Positions 32,563 through 40,601 of a stretch of 64,000 bases of DNA are shown here, piece by piece; the stretch's first letter is position 1, and every line of letters starts with the position of its first letter. The DNA lies in contig CAXXFQ010000033.1 of the NCBI GenBank assembly GCA_963674475.2, forward strand, positions 496,001-560,000. Reading direction: 5' to 3'. The stretch is from CAXXFQ01 sp963674475. GTDB taxonomy: Bacteria > Planctomycetota > Planctomycetia > Pirellulales > Thermoguttaceae. Below the pieces are notes generated by a model. The model was given only the letters and a program-made list of their open reading frames with translations, was not told the origin of the DNA and searched no databases. Made by a program: the position numbers and the translations under genes.

Positions 32563-33981
32563 ATGAAAAAAAACTTGACCTTTTTCGCCTTTTTTCTCAT
32601 TTTGTTGATCGCAAAGGCCGGTTTTGGTTCATCGGCAACTGAAACCTCTTCGCCCAAAAACACGATTGTGATGATCGCGGATGGCGCCGGATTCAATCAC
32701 TTTCTTTTCAATAGCTATTACAACGGTTCCTACGGGAACGAGGTCTACGACAGCAGCCGCCAAGTAGGGGACGATACCTACGATTGGATCAATCTGGGTT
32801 GCACCAATTTCCCCGATCAAGGAAGCTTCGATCCGGAAAAGTATGATTTTTCCAGTCCGAATTGGAGCTATATTTACCCTGATCGAGACGCAACCGACTC
32901 CGCCGCATCGGCGACCGCATGGAACACCGGTGTCAAAACGACCGCCGGTCGAATCAACTATGGGCCCGAGGGAAATCGGTTGAAGTCGATCGGACAATAC
33001 TACAGCGAATTGGGCCGAAGCGTCGGATCGGTCACTTCGGTGTCGGCTCCCCACGCCACCCCGGCGGCCGTCTGGACTCATAACCTCTCGCGAGGCAATT
33101 ACACCCAGATTTTTGCCGAGATGGCCAACTCACCTGCCGACAGTGGATTGGATGTGGTCATTGGCGCCGGCCATCCTTTTTATGACAACCACGGCACGCT
33201 TTACTCCTCGCCCAGGTATCGTTATATTGACCAAGCCACCTGGGAAGCGGTGAGCGACCCGGCAGAAAAGTTCAATGATTGGACTTTTTGCGACAATAAA
33301 GAGGTCTTTCAAGGAATTGCCGACGGCTCCATCACTCCGCCGGAGCGTCTTATGGGTATTGCCCCGATCGGTGACGCGTTTCGGTCTCCTGACATCGTTC
33401 CGACCCTTCCGAGCCTTGCCGAATGTGCTCAGGCGGCTTTGAATGTGCTGGATCAAAACGAGAATGGTTTTTTGGTTCAAATTGAGTGCGGTGAAATCGA
33501 CTTTGCTTGCCATCGGAATAACGTGTCGGGCCTTCTTGAAGGGATGGCCTCTTTCATGGAATCGGTCGATGCCGTGGTCGATTGGGTCGAAACAAACAGC
33601 TCTTGGGAAGAGACCCTTTTGATCGTGACGGCCGACCACGAAACGGGGAAATTACGAAGCTCCAATCGAATCAATTATTGGGTGGAAGACCTTGGCCCAG
33701 GCAACGTCCCCGGTCATACCTTCAACTCGTCAGACCACACCAACGATATTGTTCCTTTCTATGCGATAGGTTCCGGAAGTTCCCGTTTTGGGGACCAAGT
33801 AGACGGATACGATACGCTTCGCGGCTTGAACTTCATCGACAACACCGATATCTTTTCACTCCTCTACGAAAGTCTTCCTGTCGTCCCCGAACCGGGCAGC
33901 GTGACTCTTTTTCTCATGCTTGGCACTTTCGGCCTCCACTGCTGGATCAGAAGAACGAAAAAATCGTCAAGCCGTTTTTGA
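32563..33981 (+). CDS. alkaline phosphatase with PEP-CTERM anchor
   Basis: 472 residues. Signal peptide MKKNLTFFAFFLILLIAKAG, then an alkaline phosphatase superfamily core: metal ligand IVMIADGAG, nucleophile in RDATDSAASATAWNTG (Ser at about 113), SVTSVSAPHATPAAV, a region QIECGEIDFACHRNN equivalent to the Mg/Zn-binding E-x-D-x-H segment, and LIVTADHETG. The C-terminus carries a PEP-CTERM tag (VVPEPGSVTLFLMLGTFGL followed by RRTKK). It should release phosphate from organic esters outside the cytoplasm while attached through the PEP-CTERM pathway. It follows the HzsA-related gene after 271 bases, with its own promoter. Confidence 0.9.
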   Translation: MKKNLTFFAFFLILLIAKAGFGSSATETSSPKNTIVMIADGAGFNHFLFNSYYNGSYGNEVYDSSRQVGDDTYDWINLGCTNFPDQGSFDPEKYDFSSPNWSYIYPDRDATDSAASATAWNTGVKTTAGRINYGPEGNRLKSIGQYYSELGRSVGSVTSVSAPHATPAAVWTHNLSRGNYTQIFAEMANSPADSGLDVVIGAGHPFYDNHGTLYSSPRYRYIDQATWEAVSDPAEKFNDWTFCDNKEVFQGIADGSITPPERLMGIAPIGDAFRSPDIVPTLPSLAECAQAALNVLDQNENGFLVQIECGEIDFACHRNNVSGLLEGMASFMESVDAVVDWVETNSSWEETLLIVTADHETGKLRSSNRINYWVEDLGPGNVPGHTFNSSDHTNDIVPFYAIGSGSSRFGDQVDGYDTLRGLNFIDNTDIFSLLYESLPVVPEPGSVTLFLMLGTFGLHCWIRRTKKSSSRF

Positions 33982-34364
33982 CCACCGGAGTGCCGAAGGG
34001 CATCCGTGGCTGCCGGTAGGACCAGCGGTCGGAGACTCGCCTGTTAATTTGGAGGGTTTCCCTAGGTTTGCACCCTCCGTTGGAAGGCCGAAATCCGACC
34101 GATTGGGCTTGACCCAAACCGGTGATATAGCCACACTATTTGGGGTGGTATGATTTTGCGCATCTTTCCTGCATGAAAGCCCTTTCTTGGTTTTGGTTGG
34201 GGCGCCAGGGAATGTCTGCGCAGGTCGACCGTCCCAAGAGCATTTTTCAATAAGGCGATCACGGTTTTCTTGCGCAGGCAACGGGGGTCCCCCGAGCGGG
34301 ATCCCATGCGGCGGCAAAAAACGGCAAATCTTCTTATTCGATTGATGCACACCTCAAGGTGGCC
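33982..34364. other. intergenic region before the LptF/LptG-type permease
   Basis: No gene seen. Short frames on both strands lack motifs. The right end supplies the AAGG ribosome site for the gene at 34365. Confidence 0.4.
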
Positions 34365-35552
34365 ATGAATACGTTTACCCGTTATATCCTTGTCGAACTG
34401 CTCGTGATCTTCGCCCTCTCGCTTCTGGCGATGACGGTGACGATCATTATGTTCGTCGTTGCGCAGAAGGCGCTGCAATACGGGTTACCTCCGGCCCAGT
34501 TCGTGGCCTTGTTGCCGTATTTATTGCCCGAAGCGCTTCGGATGTCGATCCCCGGCACGCTGCTGTTGGCGACTACCACGGTTTACGGCCGTCTGGCCGA
34601 TCAGAACGAGATTGTCGCGATCAAGGCCCAAGGCATCTCGCCGCGCAAGTTCCTCGAGCCGCTTTGGATCGCCGCCTTTATCATTAGCCTCGTAACGGTG
34701 TTTCTGAACGACTTGGCCGTTTCGTGGGGGAAGGCCGGTATGGAGCGGGTTATTGTCGAGTCGGTCGAAGAGATCGCTTACAATATGCTGCGGACGCAGA
34801 AAAGCTATAAGGTAAATTACTTTTCAATCAACGTCAAGCGGGTCGAAGGCCGACTTCTGATCCGCCCCCACGTGCGTATTGAACGACACGGCAGCTCGCC
34901 CGAGATCATGATCACCGCCGATGAGGCCGAGTTGAAATCGGATCTGGAAAGCGGTTATTTGAAAATCGTCTTTCGTAACGTGAGTGTCGACTCGGATCTC
35001 GGATCGATGCAATTTCCCGACGACATTTGGGAACAGGAAATTCCGCTTAAAGATGCCAGTAAAGCGGACGCGGCAAATCGAAAGGCGTCCCGTTTGACGA
35101 TGGGAATCATTCCGCAAGAGATTGAAGCGGCAAACCGACAGGTCGATCGTCTGTACGGTTGCGCGGCGGCCGAAGCGGCTGCCCAACTGTTTTTCGGACG
35201 TTTCGATCAGCTTTCGCATTCCCACTGGAAACGGAGTCAGTATCGATTGAATGCGGTCCAGGACCGGATCCATCGCCTCCATACCGAACCGCACCGACGC
35301 TGGTCGGCCGGTTTCAGCTGCCTTTGTTTCGCCTGGGTCGGCGCGCCGATGGCGATCCGACTGCGCAACCGGGATTTATTGACCAGCTTCTTCCTCTGCT
35401 TCCTTCCGATCCTGATCGTCTACTACCCGCTGTTGGCCATGTCGATCGACGGTGCCAAAAACGGAAGCCTCCCGGCCTTTTCTGTCTGGGGAGGAAATAT
35501 GCTTCTCTTGATTTGGGGGGCGTACCTTCTGCGGAAGGTGATTCGCTACTGA
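34365..35552 (+). CDS. LptF/LptG family (YjgP/YjgQ) permease
   Basis: 395 residues from ATG 34365; a GTG two codons upstream is also possible, but AAGG spacing favours the ATG. N-terminal hydrophobic helices (YILVELLVIFALSLLAMTVT, and another near 100-120) contain the family motif around IPGTLLLATTTVYGRLADQNE with EIVAIKAQGIS. A large soluble periplasmic domain follows (residues about 130-260, beta-jellyroll in the family). The C-terminus has three more membrane helices (GAPMAIRLRNRDLLTSFFLC onward). LptF and LptG form the membrane part of the LPS-transport ABC exporter with LptB. Only one such gene is present here; its partner must lie elsewhere. Confidence 0.85.
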   Translation: MNTFTRYILVELLVIFALSLLAMTVTIIMFVVAQKALQYGLPPAQFVALLPYLLPEALRMSIPGTLLLATTTVYGRLADQNEIVAIKAQGISPRKFLEPLWIAAFIISLVTVFLNDLAVSWGKAGMERVIVESVEEIAYNMLRTQKSYKVNYFSINVKRVEGRLLIRPHVRIERHGSSPEIMITADEAELKSDLESGYLKIVFRNVSVDSDLGSMQFPDDIWEQEIPLKDASKADAANRKASRLTMGIIPQEIEAANRQVDRLYGCAAAEAAAQLFFGRFDQLSHSHWKRSQYRLNAVQDRIHRLHTEPHRRWSAGFSCLCFAWVGAPMAIRLRNRDLLTSFFLCFLPILIVYYPLLAMSIDGAKNGSLPAFSVWGGNMLLLIWGAYLLRKVIRY

Positions 35553-35574
35553 GCCGGAAAAATCTTTCGGACGT

Positions 35575-36765
35575 TTACCCTTCTCGGATCTCCGCCAAAT
35601 AGGTTTCGAGCTTTTCGACATAACCGGCGAGGGTAAAGTCGGACTCGACCCGCTTTCGCGCTTCGCGGGCCAGCGATCGCGCAAGGGCCGGATCGTCCAG
35701 CAGTCGTTCGATCTGGCAGGTCAGCTCGCGGTGATCCTCTTTATGAAAAACCAGCGCGTTTTTTTCCGATTGGGCCAGCTCTCGTTGGCCACCGTCGATT
35801 GTCGTGATGACCGGCGTGCCGGAGGCCATCGCTTCCAGATGGGTCAGGCCGAACGGCTCCGACCAGATCGAGGGAAAGACGAAAAGGTCATGCGCTCGAT
35901 AGCAAGCGGGCAAGGCGTCGTGCGGAAGTCGGCCGAGAAAATCGATCGACGTCGGAATCGCGTCCGCCTGTTTGTGGAGCGACGCAACATAATCGTTCGG
36001 CCCGTCTCCGACAATGGTCAGCTCGATCTTTCTTCCTTGAGCGACCAATTGGGCCAACGCCCAGAGAAGCGTGTGGACTCCTTTATAGGGATGCAGCTGA
36101 CCGGCGTAAAGGACCTTTGCCGGATGGCCGATTGTGCCCGGATTTTCCTTGCAGGGGAATCGCTCCAGGGGAATTCCTTGGTAAATCACCCGAGACGATT
36201 CGATCGGAAGTCCCCCGGTTAAGAGTTCCTCTTTGAGCGTTTGACTGATGCAAGTCGTATGAGCGAATCGCAAGCCGAGGGTCGTGCCGGATCGCATCAG
36301 AAGCCAATCGCTGGCCAGTCGCCAAAGGCCCCGTGGTCCCAGGACGAGTTTCCCCGGGAGATAGCCAAACGGATGAGTGTCGTTGAACGTATACAAGACC
36401 GGAATCTTCGACGCCTCGGCCGCCCGGGCCGCCCCGACGGTCAAACGAAGTTGGCTCCAGACGAACACCACGTCAGGTTGGAAGTCGGCGAGCCATTGCT
36501 GTGTTTTCCGTGCGTTTTCCTTCCCTGCTTGGTAGCGTCGTCGACGAGACAGACGGGGCGGCTGACCGAAGGGAAGATAAAGTTCCAAGTCGCGTGCCAC
36601 GCCTTCTTCTTGGGGCGGGTCTCGATCGTCAACGCGAAAATGGCTCGTCAAGACCAAGACGTCGTGCCCGCGATCTCGCAACGCTTCGACCACTTGGGCG
36701 CAAAGCAGTTCATAACCGCCTAAGTAATGGGGCGGATAGAGGTTGGAAATCACCAAAATTCGCAT
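35575..36765 (-). CDS. glycosyltransferase family 4-like protein (GT-B fold)
   Basis: 396 residues. The N-terminal Rossmann half opens with RILVISNLYPPHYLGGYELL, a typical acceptor-side loop of GT4 enzymes, and contains VVFVWSQLRLTVGAARAAEA. The C-terminal nucleotide-sugar half has VLYAGQLHPYKGVHTLLWAL, ELTIVGDGPNDYVASL, IDFLGRLPHDALPACYRAHD and the EX7E-like FGLTHLEAMASGTPVITTID. It transfers a sugar from a nucleotide donor to a glycan or lipid, probably for surface polysaccharide, and acts at the cytoplasmic membrane. It ends convergently 22 bases from the permease gene at 34365-35552. Confidence 0.9.
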   Translation of the reverse strand: MRILVISNLYPPHYLGGYELLCAQVVEALRDRGHDVLVLTSHFRVDDRDPPQEEGVARDLELYLPFGQPPRLSRRRRYQAGKENARKTQQWLADFQPDVVFVWSQLRLTVGAARAAEASKIPVLYTFNDTHPFGYLPGKLVLGPRGLWRLASDWLLMRSGTTLGLRFAHTTCISQTLKEELLTGGLPIESSRVIYQGIPLERFPCKENPGTIGHPAKVLYAGQLHPYKGVHTLLWALAQLVAQGRKIELTIVGDGPNDYVASLHKQADAIPTSIDFLGRLPHDALPACYRAHDLFVFPSIWSEPFGLTHLEAMASGTPVITTIDGGQRELAQSEKNALVFHKEDHRELTCQIERLLDDPALARSLAREARKRVESDFTLAGYVEKLETYLAEIREG

Positions 36766-36961
36766 CGTGGCACGAGGGGGTTCGAAAAAGCGGTTTTCGG
36801 AAGGTATCGGGGGCGAGCGCTTGCGCCGTCAGTTTTTGTAAACGAGAATGGTTTCCCCCCGGTGACGCTTGTGGTGAAATATACCTTATGTTTCCGTTAT
36901 TTAGAGCGATTTTTCGTTACCGATAGCGTCACACCGGCGGTGGGGAGAATTCCCCTAGCGC

Positions 36962-37006
36962 AAAAAGACCGGTCGCGCTTCGTTGGAAGTCACGACCGGT
37001 CTTTTT
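36962..37006. terminator. bidirectional terminator
   Basis: Stem AAAAAGACCGGTCG (36962-36975) / CGACCGGTCTTTTT (36993-37006), 14 perfect pairs, with T-rich ends on both strands. It lies 117 bases beyond the DUF378 gene stop. Confidence 0.85.
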
Positions 37007-37122
37007 CCTTCCGTGGTCTTCTCGTTCGAAGTTCATCCCGTTTTGCCGAATGGGCCGAGGGGACGTCCTAGCGCAGAGAAGTGGGTTACCGATATCGGAA
37101 CACGCTAAAGGGGTGGCCTTTG

Positions 37123-37368
37123 TCACGAGGCCGGATGCTTGGACTTCGTCTCGCACGGTTGGCCCCAGCCACACAAAGCGGGCATTCCAAGGCCGACGCC
37201 GACGGCCGCGATACCGACCAACACATACGTGATGCGAGTCAGTACCGACATGGGGCCGAGCAGAAACGCCACCAGGTCGAAATTGAACAGCCCAACCAAA
37301 CCCCAGTTGAGACCGCCAATCACGAGCAAGATGATTCCGATCGTTTTCGCCGTAGCAGAACCTCTCAT
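37123..37368 (-). CDS. DUF378 small membrane protein
   Basis: 81 residues from ATG 37368, chosen because GAGGAG lies just upstream. Two transmembrane helices are clear: IGIILLVIGGLNWGLVGLF and ITYVLVGIAAVGVGLGMPAL. The GGLNWGLVGLF motif with LFNFDLVAFLLG is the hallmark of DUF378. Function is unknown; the family is found in many bacteria as a single small inner-membrane protein. The C-terminus (CGWGQPCETKSK) adds two Cys not usually conserved. Confidence 0.88.
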   Translation of the reverse strand: MRGSATAKTIGIILLVIGGLNWGLVGLFNFDLVAFLLGPMSVLTRITYVLVGIAAVGVGLGMPALCGWGQPCETKSKHPAS

Positions 37369-37842
37369 AATTTCTTTCTCCTCTTTCGGCCACACCCCTT
37401 TTGGGGAATCTCAGCCGGAAAAAAGTGACCGGAGAACGCCTTGACTGATTCGTCGAGGCGTTCCCTCTGGAAACACGTGAAGAACACCTTCCTGTGAAAG
37501 TATAGGGGATCTGACGGGAGGCTTACCGAGTGCGGAAGTTTTACCGATCTCCCCACACAATCGGGTGGGATTTTTTGATAAGATTGATACAAATTCAACT
37601 TTTCAAGAGCCAGAGGTAAGCTCGGGCCGAGAGACGCGGCGATTTCTGGGGGGAGGCTTGGCGATCAAAATGGGGAGCGATCATCCCCTTTGTAAAATCT
37701 CGACTTCATGCATTCGGCAAATCTCGCGCATGAAAAAATCGCGAAGCCGGTTGCCGACTTGCCCCCTGTTGAAATCGGCTTGCGGCACTTTATCACCCGC
37801 GCAAAGTGGCACTTCAAATCGTATCGACTAGGTGAACTCGTC

Positions 37843-37871
37843 TTGTAGTTTTTCATGGTCGACATTATAAC
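37843..37871 (+). promoter_or_regulatory. putative promoter of the gene at 37930
   Basis: TTGTAG (37843-37848), 17-base spacer, TATAAC (37866-37871), 59 bases before the start codon. The remaining part of the divergent region 37369-37929 shows no gene. Confidence 0.5.
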
Positions 37872-37929
37872 AACCAAGTGAAGAGTCTTTTTTGCAAGTA
37901 CTTTTACCTCCGGTCAAAAGAAGATCTGT

Positions 37930-38472
37930 ATGACGTGGCTGCTTGAAAATCCTCTGCCAATCTTGTTGATCGGACTCGCGACGACCGTTGTCTTGATGGT
38001 GGTCTGGTACCAAGTCCAAAAAAGGGCCCTTTTGCTCGCGATCGGGGCGACGATCGCCTTGACCGCTTTGGGCCTGGTGGTGGAACGGGCTGTCGTGACC
38101 CCTTGGGAAGAAGTGGAACAAACCCTCCAAGAGTTGGCCGACGCGCTGAAAGCGAACGATCTCGAGCGGACCCTTTCCTACGTTTCGCCTGAGGCGGTCG
38201 AAACACGGAAACGGGCCAAATGGGCGATGGGCCGGTTTCGTGTGAAAAAGGCCAAGGTCTCGGATCTGAAAATCCAATTCAACCCACTGATGAGCCCCCC
38301 CATGGCCAAAGCCACTTTTACCGGTATCATCGCCGTGGAAGACAAAGGGGGTGCCTTCAATTTGGCACGTCCCTACCCGATCCGATTTACGGCCGAATTT
38401 CGCAAGCAGGGGGAACGCTGGGTCCTGACGGGCCACTCGGAAAAGACCTTGATCGGTAATGGGCAATTGTAG
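37930..38472 (+). CDS. membrane-anchored hypothetical protein with NTF2/SnoaL-like C-terminal part
   Basis: 180 residues. Two N-terminal membrane helices (PLPILLIGLATTVVLMVVWY and LLAIGATIALTALGLVVE) are followed by an amphipathic helix WEEVEQTLQELADALKANDL and a beta-rich tail (KAKVSDLKIQFNPL, MAKATFTGIIAVEDKG, PIRFTAEFRKQGERWVLTGH). Helix then curved sheet ending in GxRWVLTG resembles the NTF2-like/DUF4440 fold. I do not recognise the exact family. It stands alone, with its own promoter and no conserved neighbour. Confidence 0.7.
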   Translation: MTWLLENPLPILLIGLATTVVLMVVWYQVQKRALLLAIGATIALTALGLVVERAVVTPWEEVEQTLQELADALKANDLERTLSYVSPEAVETRKRAKWAMGRFRVKKAKVSDLKIQFNPLMSPPMAKATFTGIIAVEDKGGAFNLARPYPIRFTAEFRKQGERWVLTGHSEKTLIGNGQL

Positions 38473-38810
38473 CGGTTGCGTCGATTACATGCCCCCGCGC
38501 GCCGTTGTGTCTATCTTGTGTTAAAATAGAGATATATGTAGGGTTACAGCTCCTTGTCAAAGGTAATGCTGGGGACCCCGGAAAAACGCCGACGGCCCAC
38601 TTTCTCTCCGGGGGAAAACTCCTCTAGGGGGCAAAGGCTGTCGGACGTGAAACCATAGGTTGCCATTCCCCAGTATGTGGTTACAATGGGGGGCTCCTCC
38701 TTTTCCTCTTCGAAAGAATCGCCGGGGAAAAGGTCGTTGAGAACCACAAAACCAAGAACAAAGCCCCTTCTTTCTTCTCTACTCCCAATTTCAATAGGAT
38801 CAATTGAACG
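38473..38810. other. intergenic region before the nucleotide-sugar dehydrogenase
   Basis: No gene seen; a minus-strand frame across it is a shadow. It contains G/C-rich inverted segments (CTCTCCGGGGGAAAACTCC near 38601) but no clear terminator or promoter. Confidence 0.35.
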
Positions 38811-40130
38811 ATGGAAACTTCGCTTCGCGATCGGATCAGCGATCAGTCGGCCAAAATCGGAATCATCGGGCTGGGGTACGTCGGTCTGCCTCTGGTCAGG
38901 GCGTTTGTGGGAGCCGGGTTTCGGACGCTCGGTTTCGACGTTGACCAGACGAAAGTCGACAAGCTGCTCTCCGGCGAAAGTTATATCAAACATATCGAGC
39001 CCGAGTGGATCACCGAGTGCATTGGGCAGGGGACCTTCGAGCCGACCGCCGACATGAAAAGGCTGGCCGAGGCCGACGTCTTGTTGATCTGCGTTCCGAC
39101 CCCGCTGAGCGACAGTCGCGACCCGGATCTTAGCTATGTCGAGGAGACGACCCGGCAGATTGCCGCTGTCTTACGTAAAGGGCAGCTCGTGGTCCTCGAA
39201 AGCACGACCTATCCGGGGACGACCCGTGACGTCATGCTTCCGATCCTGGAAGGAAGCGGACTAAGCGTCGGTGACGATTTTTACCTGGCCTACAGCCCCG
39301 AGCGGGAAGACCCGGGCAACCCCGATTTTTCGGCCGAGGGGATTCCGAAGGTGGTCGGCGGGATCGACGACGAGAGCCGCGAATTGGCCTTGATGGTCTA
39401 TCGCCAAGCGGTGGTTCGCGTCGTGCCGGTTTCGAGTTGCGAAGTGGCCGAGGCGTGCAAGATTCTCGAAAACACTTATCGTTCGGTCAATATCGCGATG
39501 GTCAACGAGCTGAAGATGTTGATGGATCGGCTCGGGATCGACGTTTGGGAAGTGATCGACGCGGCCAAAACCAAGCCGTTCGGGTTCCAGGCGTTCTATC
39601 CGGGGCCGGGTCTCGGCGGGCACTGCATCCCGATCGACCCGTTCTATTTGAGCTGGGTCGCCCGGAAACACGAAGTGCCGACCCGGTTCATCGAACTGGC
39701 CGGAGAGATCAACACCGGCATGCCTCGCTACGTCATCCATCGCTTGATGGAAGGGCTGAACCAACAGGGCAAACCGGCCAAGGGAAGTAAAATTTGCGTT
39801 TTGGGCGCCGCCTATAAAAAAGACGTCGACGACCCGCGCGAAAGCCCGTCGTTCAAGTTGATGGAATTGCTCCTGGAGGCCGGGGTCGAGCTAAGCTACC
39901 ACGACCCCCACATTCCGCAGATCCCCAAGATGCGGCATTACGACCTTCCGGCCATGGAGAGTTCCGATCTGACGCCGGAATTCCTCGCCGGGCTGGATTG
40001 TGTCTTGATCGCCACCGATCACTCGTCGGTCGATTATCAGGAATTGGTCCGTCACGCCCCGCTGGTAATCGATACCCGAAACGCCACGGTCGACGTGGTC
40101 GAAGGACGAGAAAAGATCGTCAAAGCGTAA
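38811..40130 (+). CDS. UDP-N-acetyl-D-glucosamine/mannosamine-type 6-dehydrogenase (nucleotide sugar dehydrogenase)
   Basis: 439 residues. NAD-binding motif KIGIIGLGYVGLPLVRAF near residue 14, then VLLICVPTPLSDSRDPDLSY and VVLESTTYPGTTRDVMLPIL. The central domain has SCEVAEACKILENTYRSVNI, and GPGLGGHCIPIDPFYLSW contains the catalytic Cys (about 272). The C-terminal UDP-binding domain shows ICVLGAAYKKDVDDPRESPS. The GGHCIPIDP form and the closing pattern match WbpA/WecC-type enzymes that oxidise UDP-HexNAc to the uronic acid, supplying surface polysaccharide. This agrees with the glycosyltransferase 2 kb away. UDP-glucose as substrate is less likely. Confidence 0.9.
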   Translation: METSLRDRISDQSAKIGIIGLGYVGLPLVRAFVGAGFRTLGFDVDQTKVDKLLSGESYIKHIEPEWITECIGQGTFEPTADMKRLAEADVLLICVPTPLSDSRDPDLSYVEETTRQIAAVLRKGQLVVLESTTYPGTTRDVMLPILEGSGLSVGDDFYLAYSPEREDPGNPDFSAEGIPKVVGGIDDESRELALMVYRQAVVRVVPVSSCEVAEACKILENTYRSVNIAMVNELKMLMDRLGIDVWEVIDAAKTKPFGFQAFYPGPGLGGHCIPIDPFYLSWVARKHEVPTRFIELAGEINTGMPRYVIHRLMEGLNQQGKPAKGSKICVLGAAYKKDVDDPRESPSFKLMELLLEAGVELSYHDPHIPQIPKMRHYDLPAMESSDLTPEFLAGLDCVLIATDHSSVDYQELVRHAPLVIDTRNATVDVVEGREKIVKA

Positions 40131-40139
40131 GTATAAAAA

Positions 40140-40418
40140 GTTCCAAGGGAAAACCGGTCGAACCTATCCCGATCCGGGAACATATGACCGAGGCCGGTTT
40201 CCCGGTTCTTTGCGACAGGCTATACGGTCACCAGGCCGAAATCACCCGAGGCCAATTGGCCGGCGATCCCGAAGCGCAGCCCCCCCTTTTCGGCCTGCCA
40301 GGCGTTGTACGCGCGGCGCTTGGTCTTTGGCCCTGGGGCGTCGGGCGAGCGAATCGAGATCGAAACGCCTTTATCGGAGGATATGCAGTCGTTCTTGGAT
40401 ACGCTGCGCGGTAACTGA
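40140..40418 (+). pseudogene. C-terminal fragment of an RluA-family pseudouridine synthase
   Basis: Three frames together give KTGRTY..IREHMTEAGFPVLCDRLYG, then (after a shift in the seven-C run near 40281) QALYARRLVFGPGASGERIE followed by IETPLSEDMQSFLDTLRGN and stop TGA at 40416. This is the well-known C-terminal third of RluA/RluD-type enzymes (GRTHQIRVHM, GxPVLGDxLYG, ALHAxxLxF). The catalytic domain with the HRLDxxTSG Asp is absent: the UDP-sugar dehydrogenase ends only ten bases before the fragment. So it is a truncated remnant, not only a frameshifted gene. Confidence 0.7.
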
Positions 40419-40601
40419 AAAATGGAGATCGCCCAGCGTGGCCCCAAGTCGTCGGGTCAAGACGCTTTTCGAGAGGCTTGGTTTCCTTTACAATGAAAGT
40501 CGATGGTGATAGAGCGACTTTCTTTTTTCGCCTTGGCTTCCTCGGATCGTCCCCCGCGTTCCCCCCCTCTCCGGTCTCCCCGCCTGAAAGGCGCCTCCGC
40601 A

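Noticed and set aside
32321..32566. 81-codon frame before the alkaline phosphatase
   Set aside because: It contains the phosphatase promoter, has no ribosome site and overlaps the next start by four bases without other support.
36861..36932. Inverted repeat GTGACGCT/AGCGTCAC
   Set aside because: Eight pairs across a 55-base loop next to a gene start; such repeats occur by chance and nothing else supports a function.
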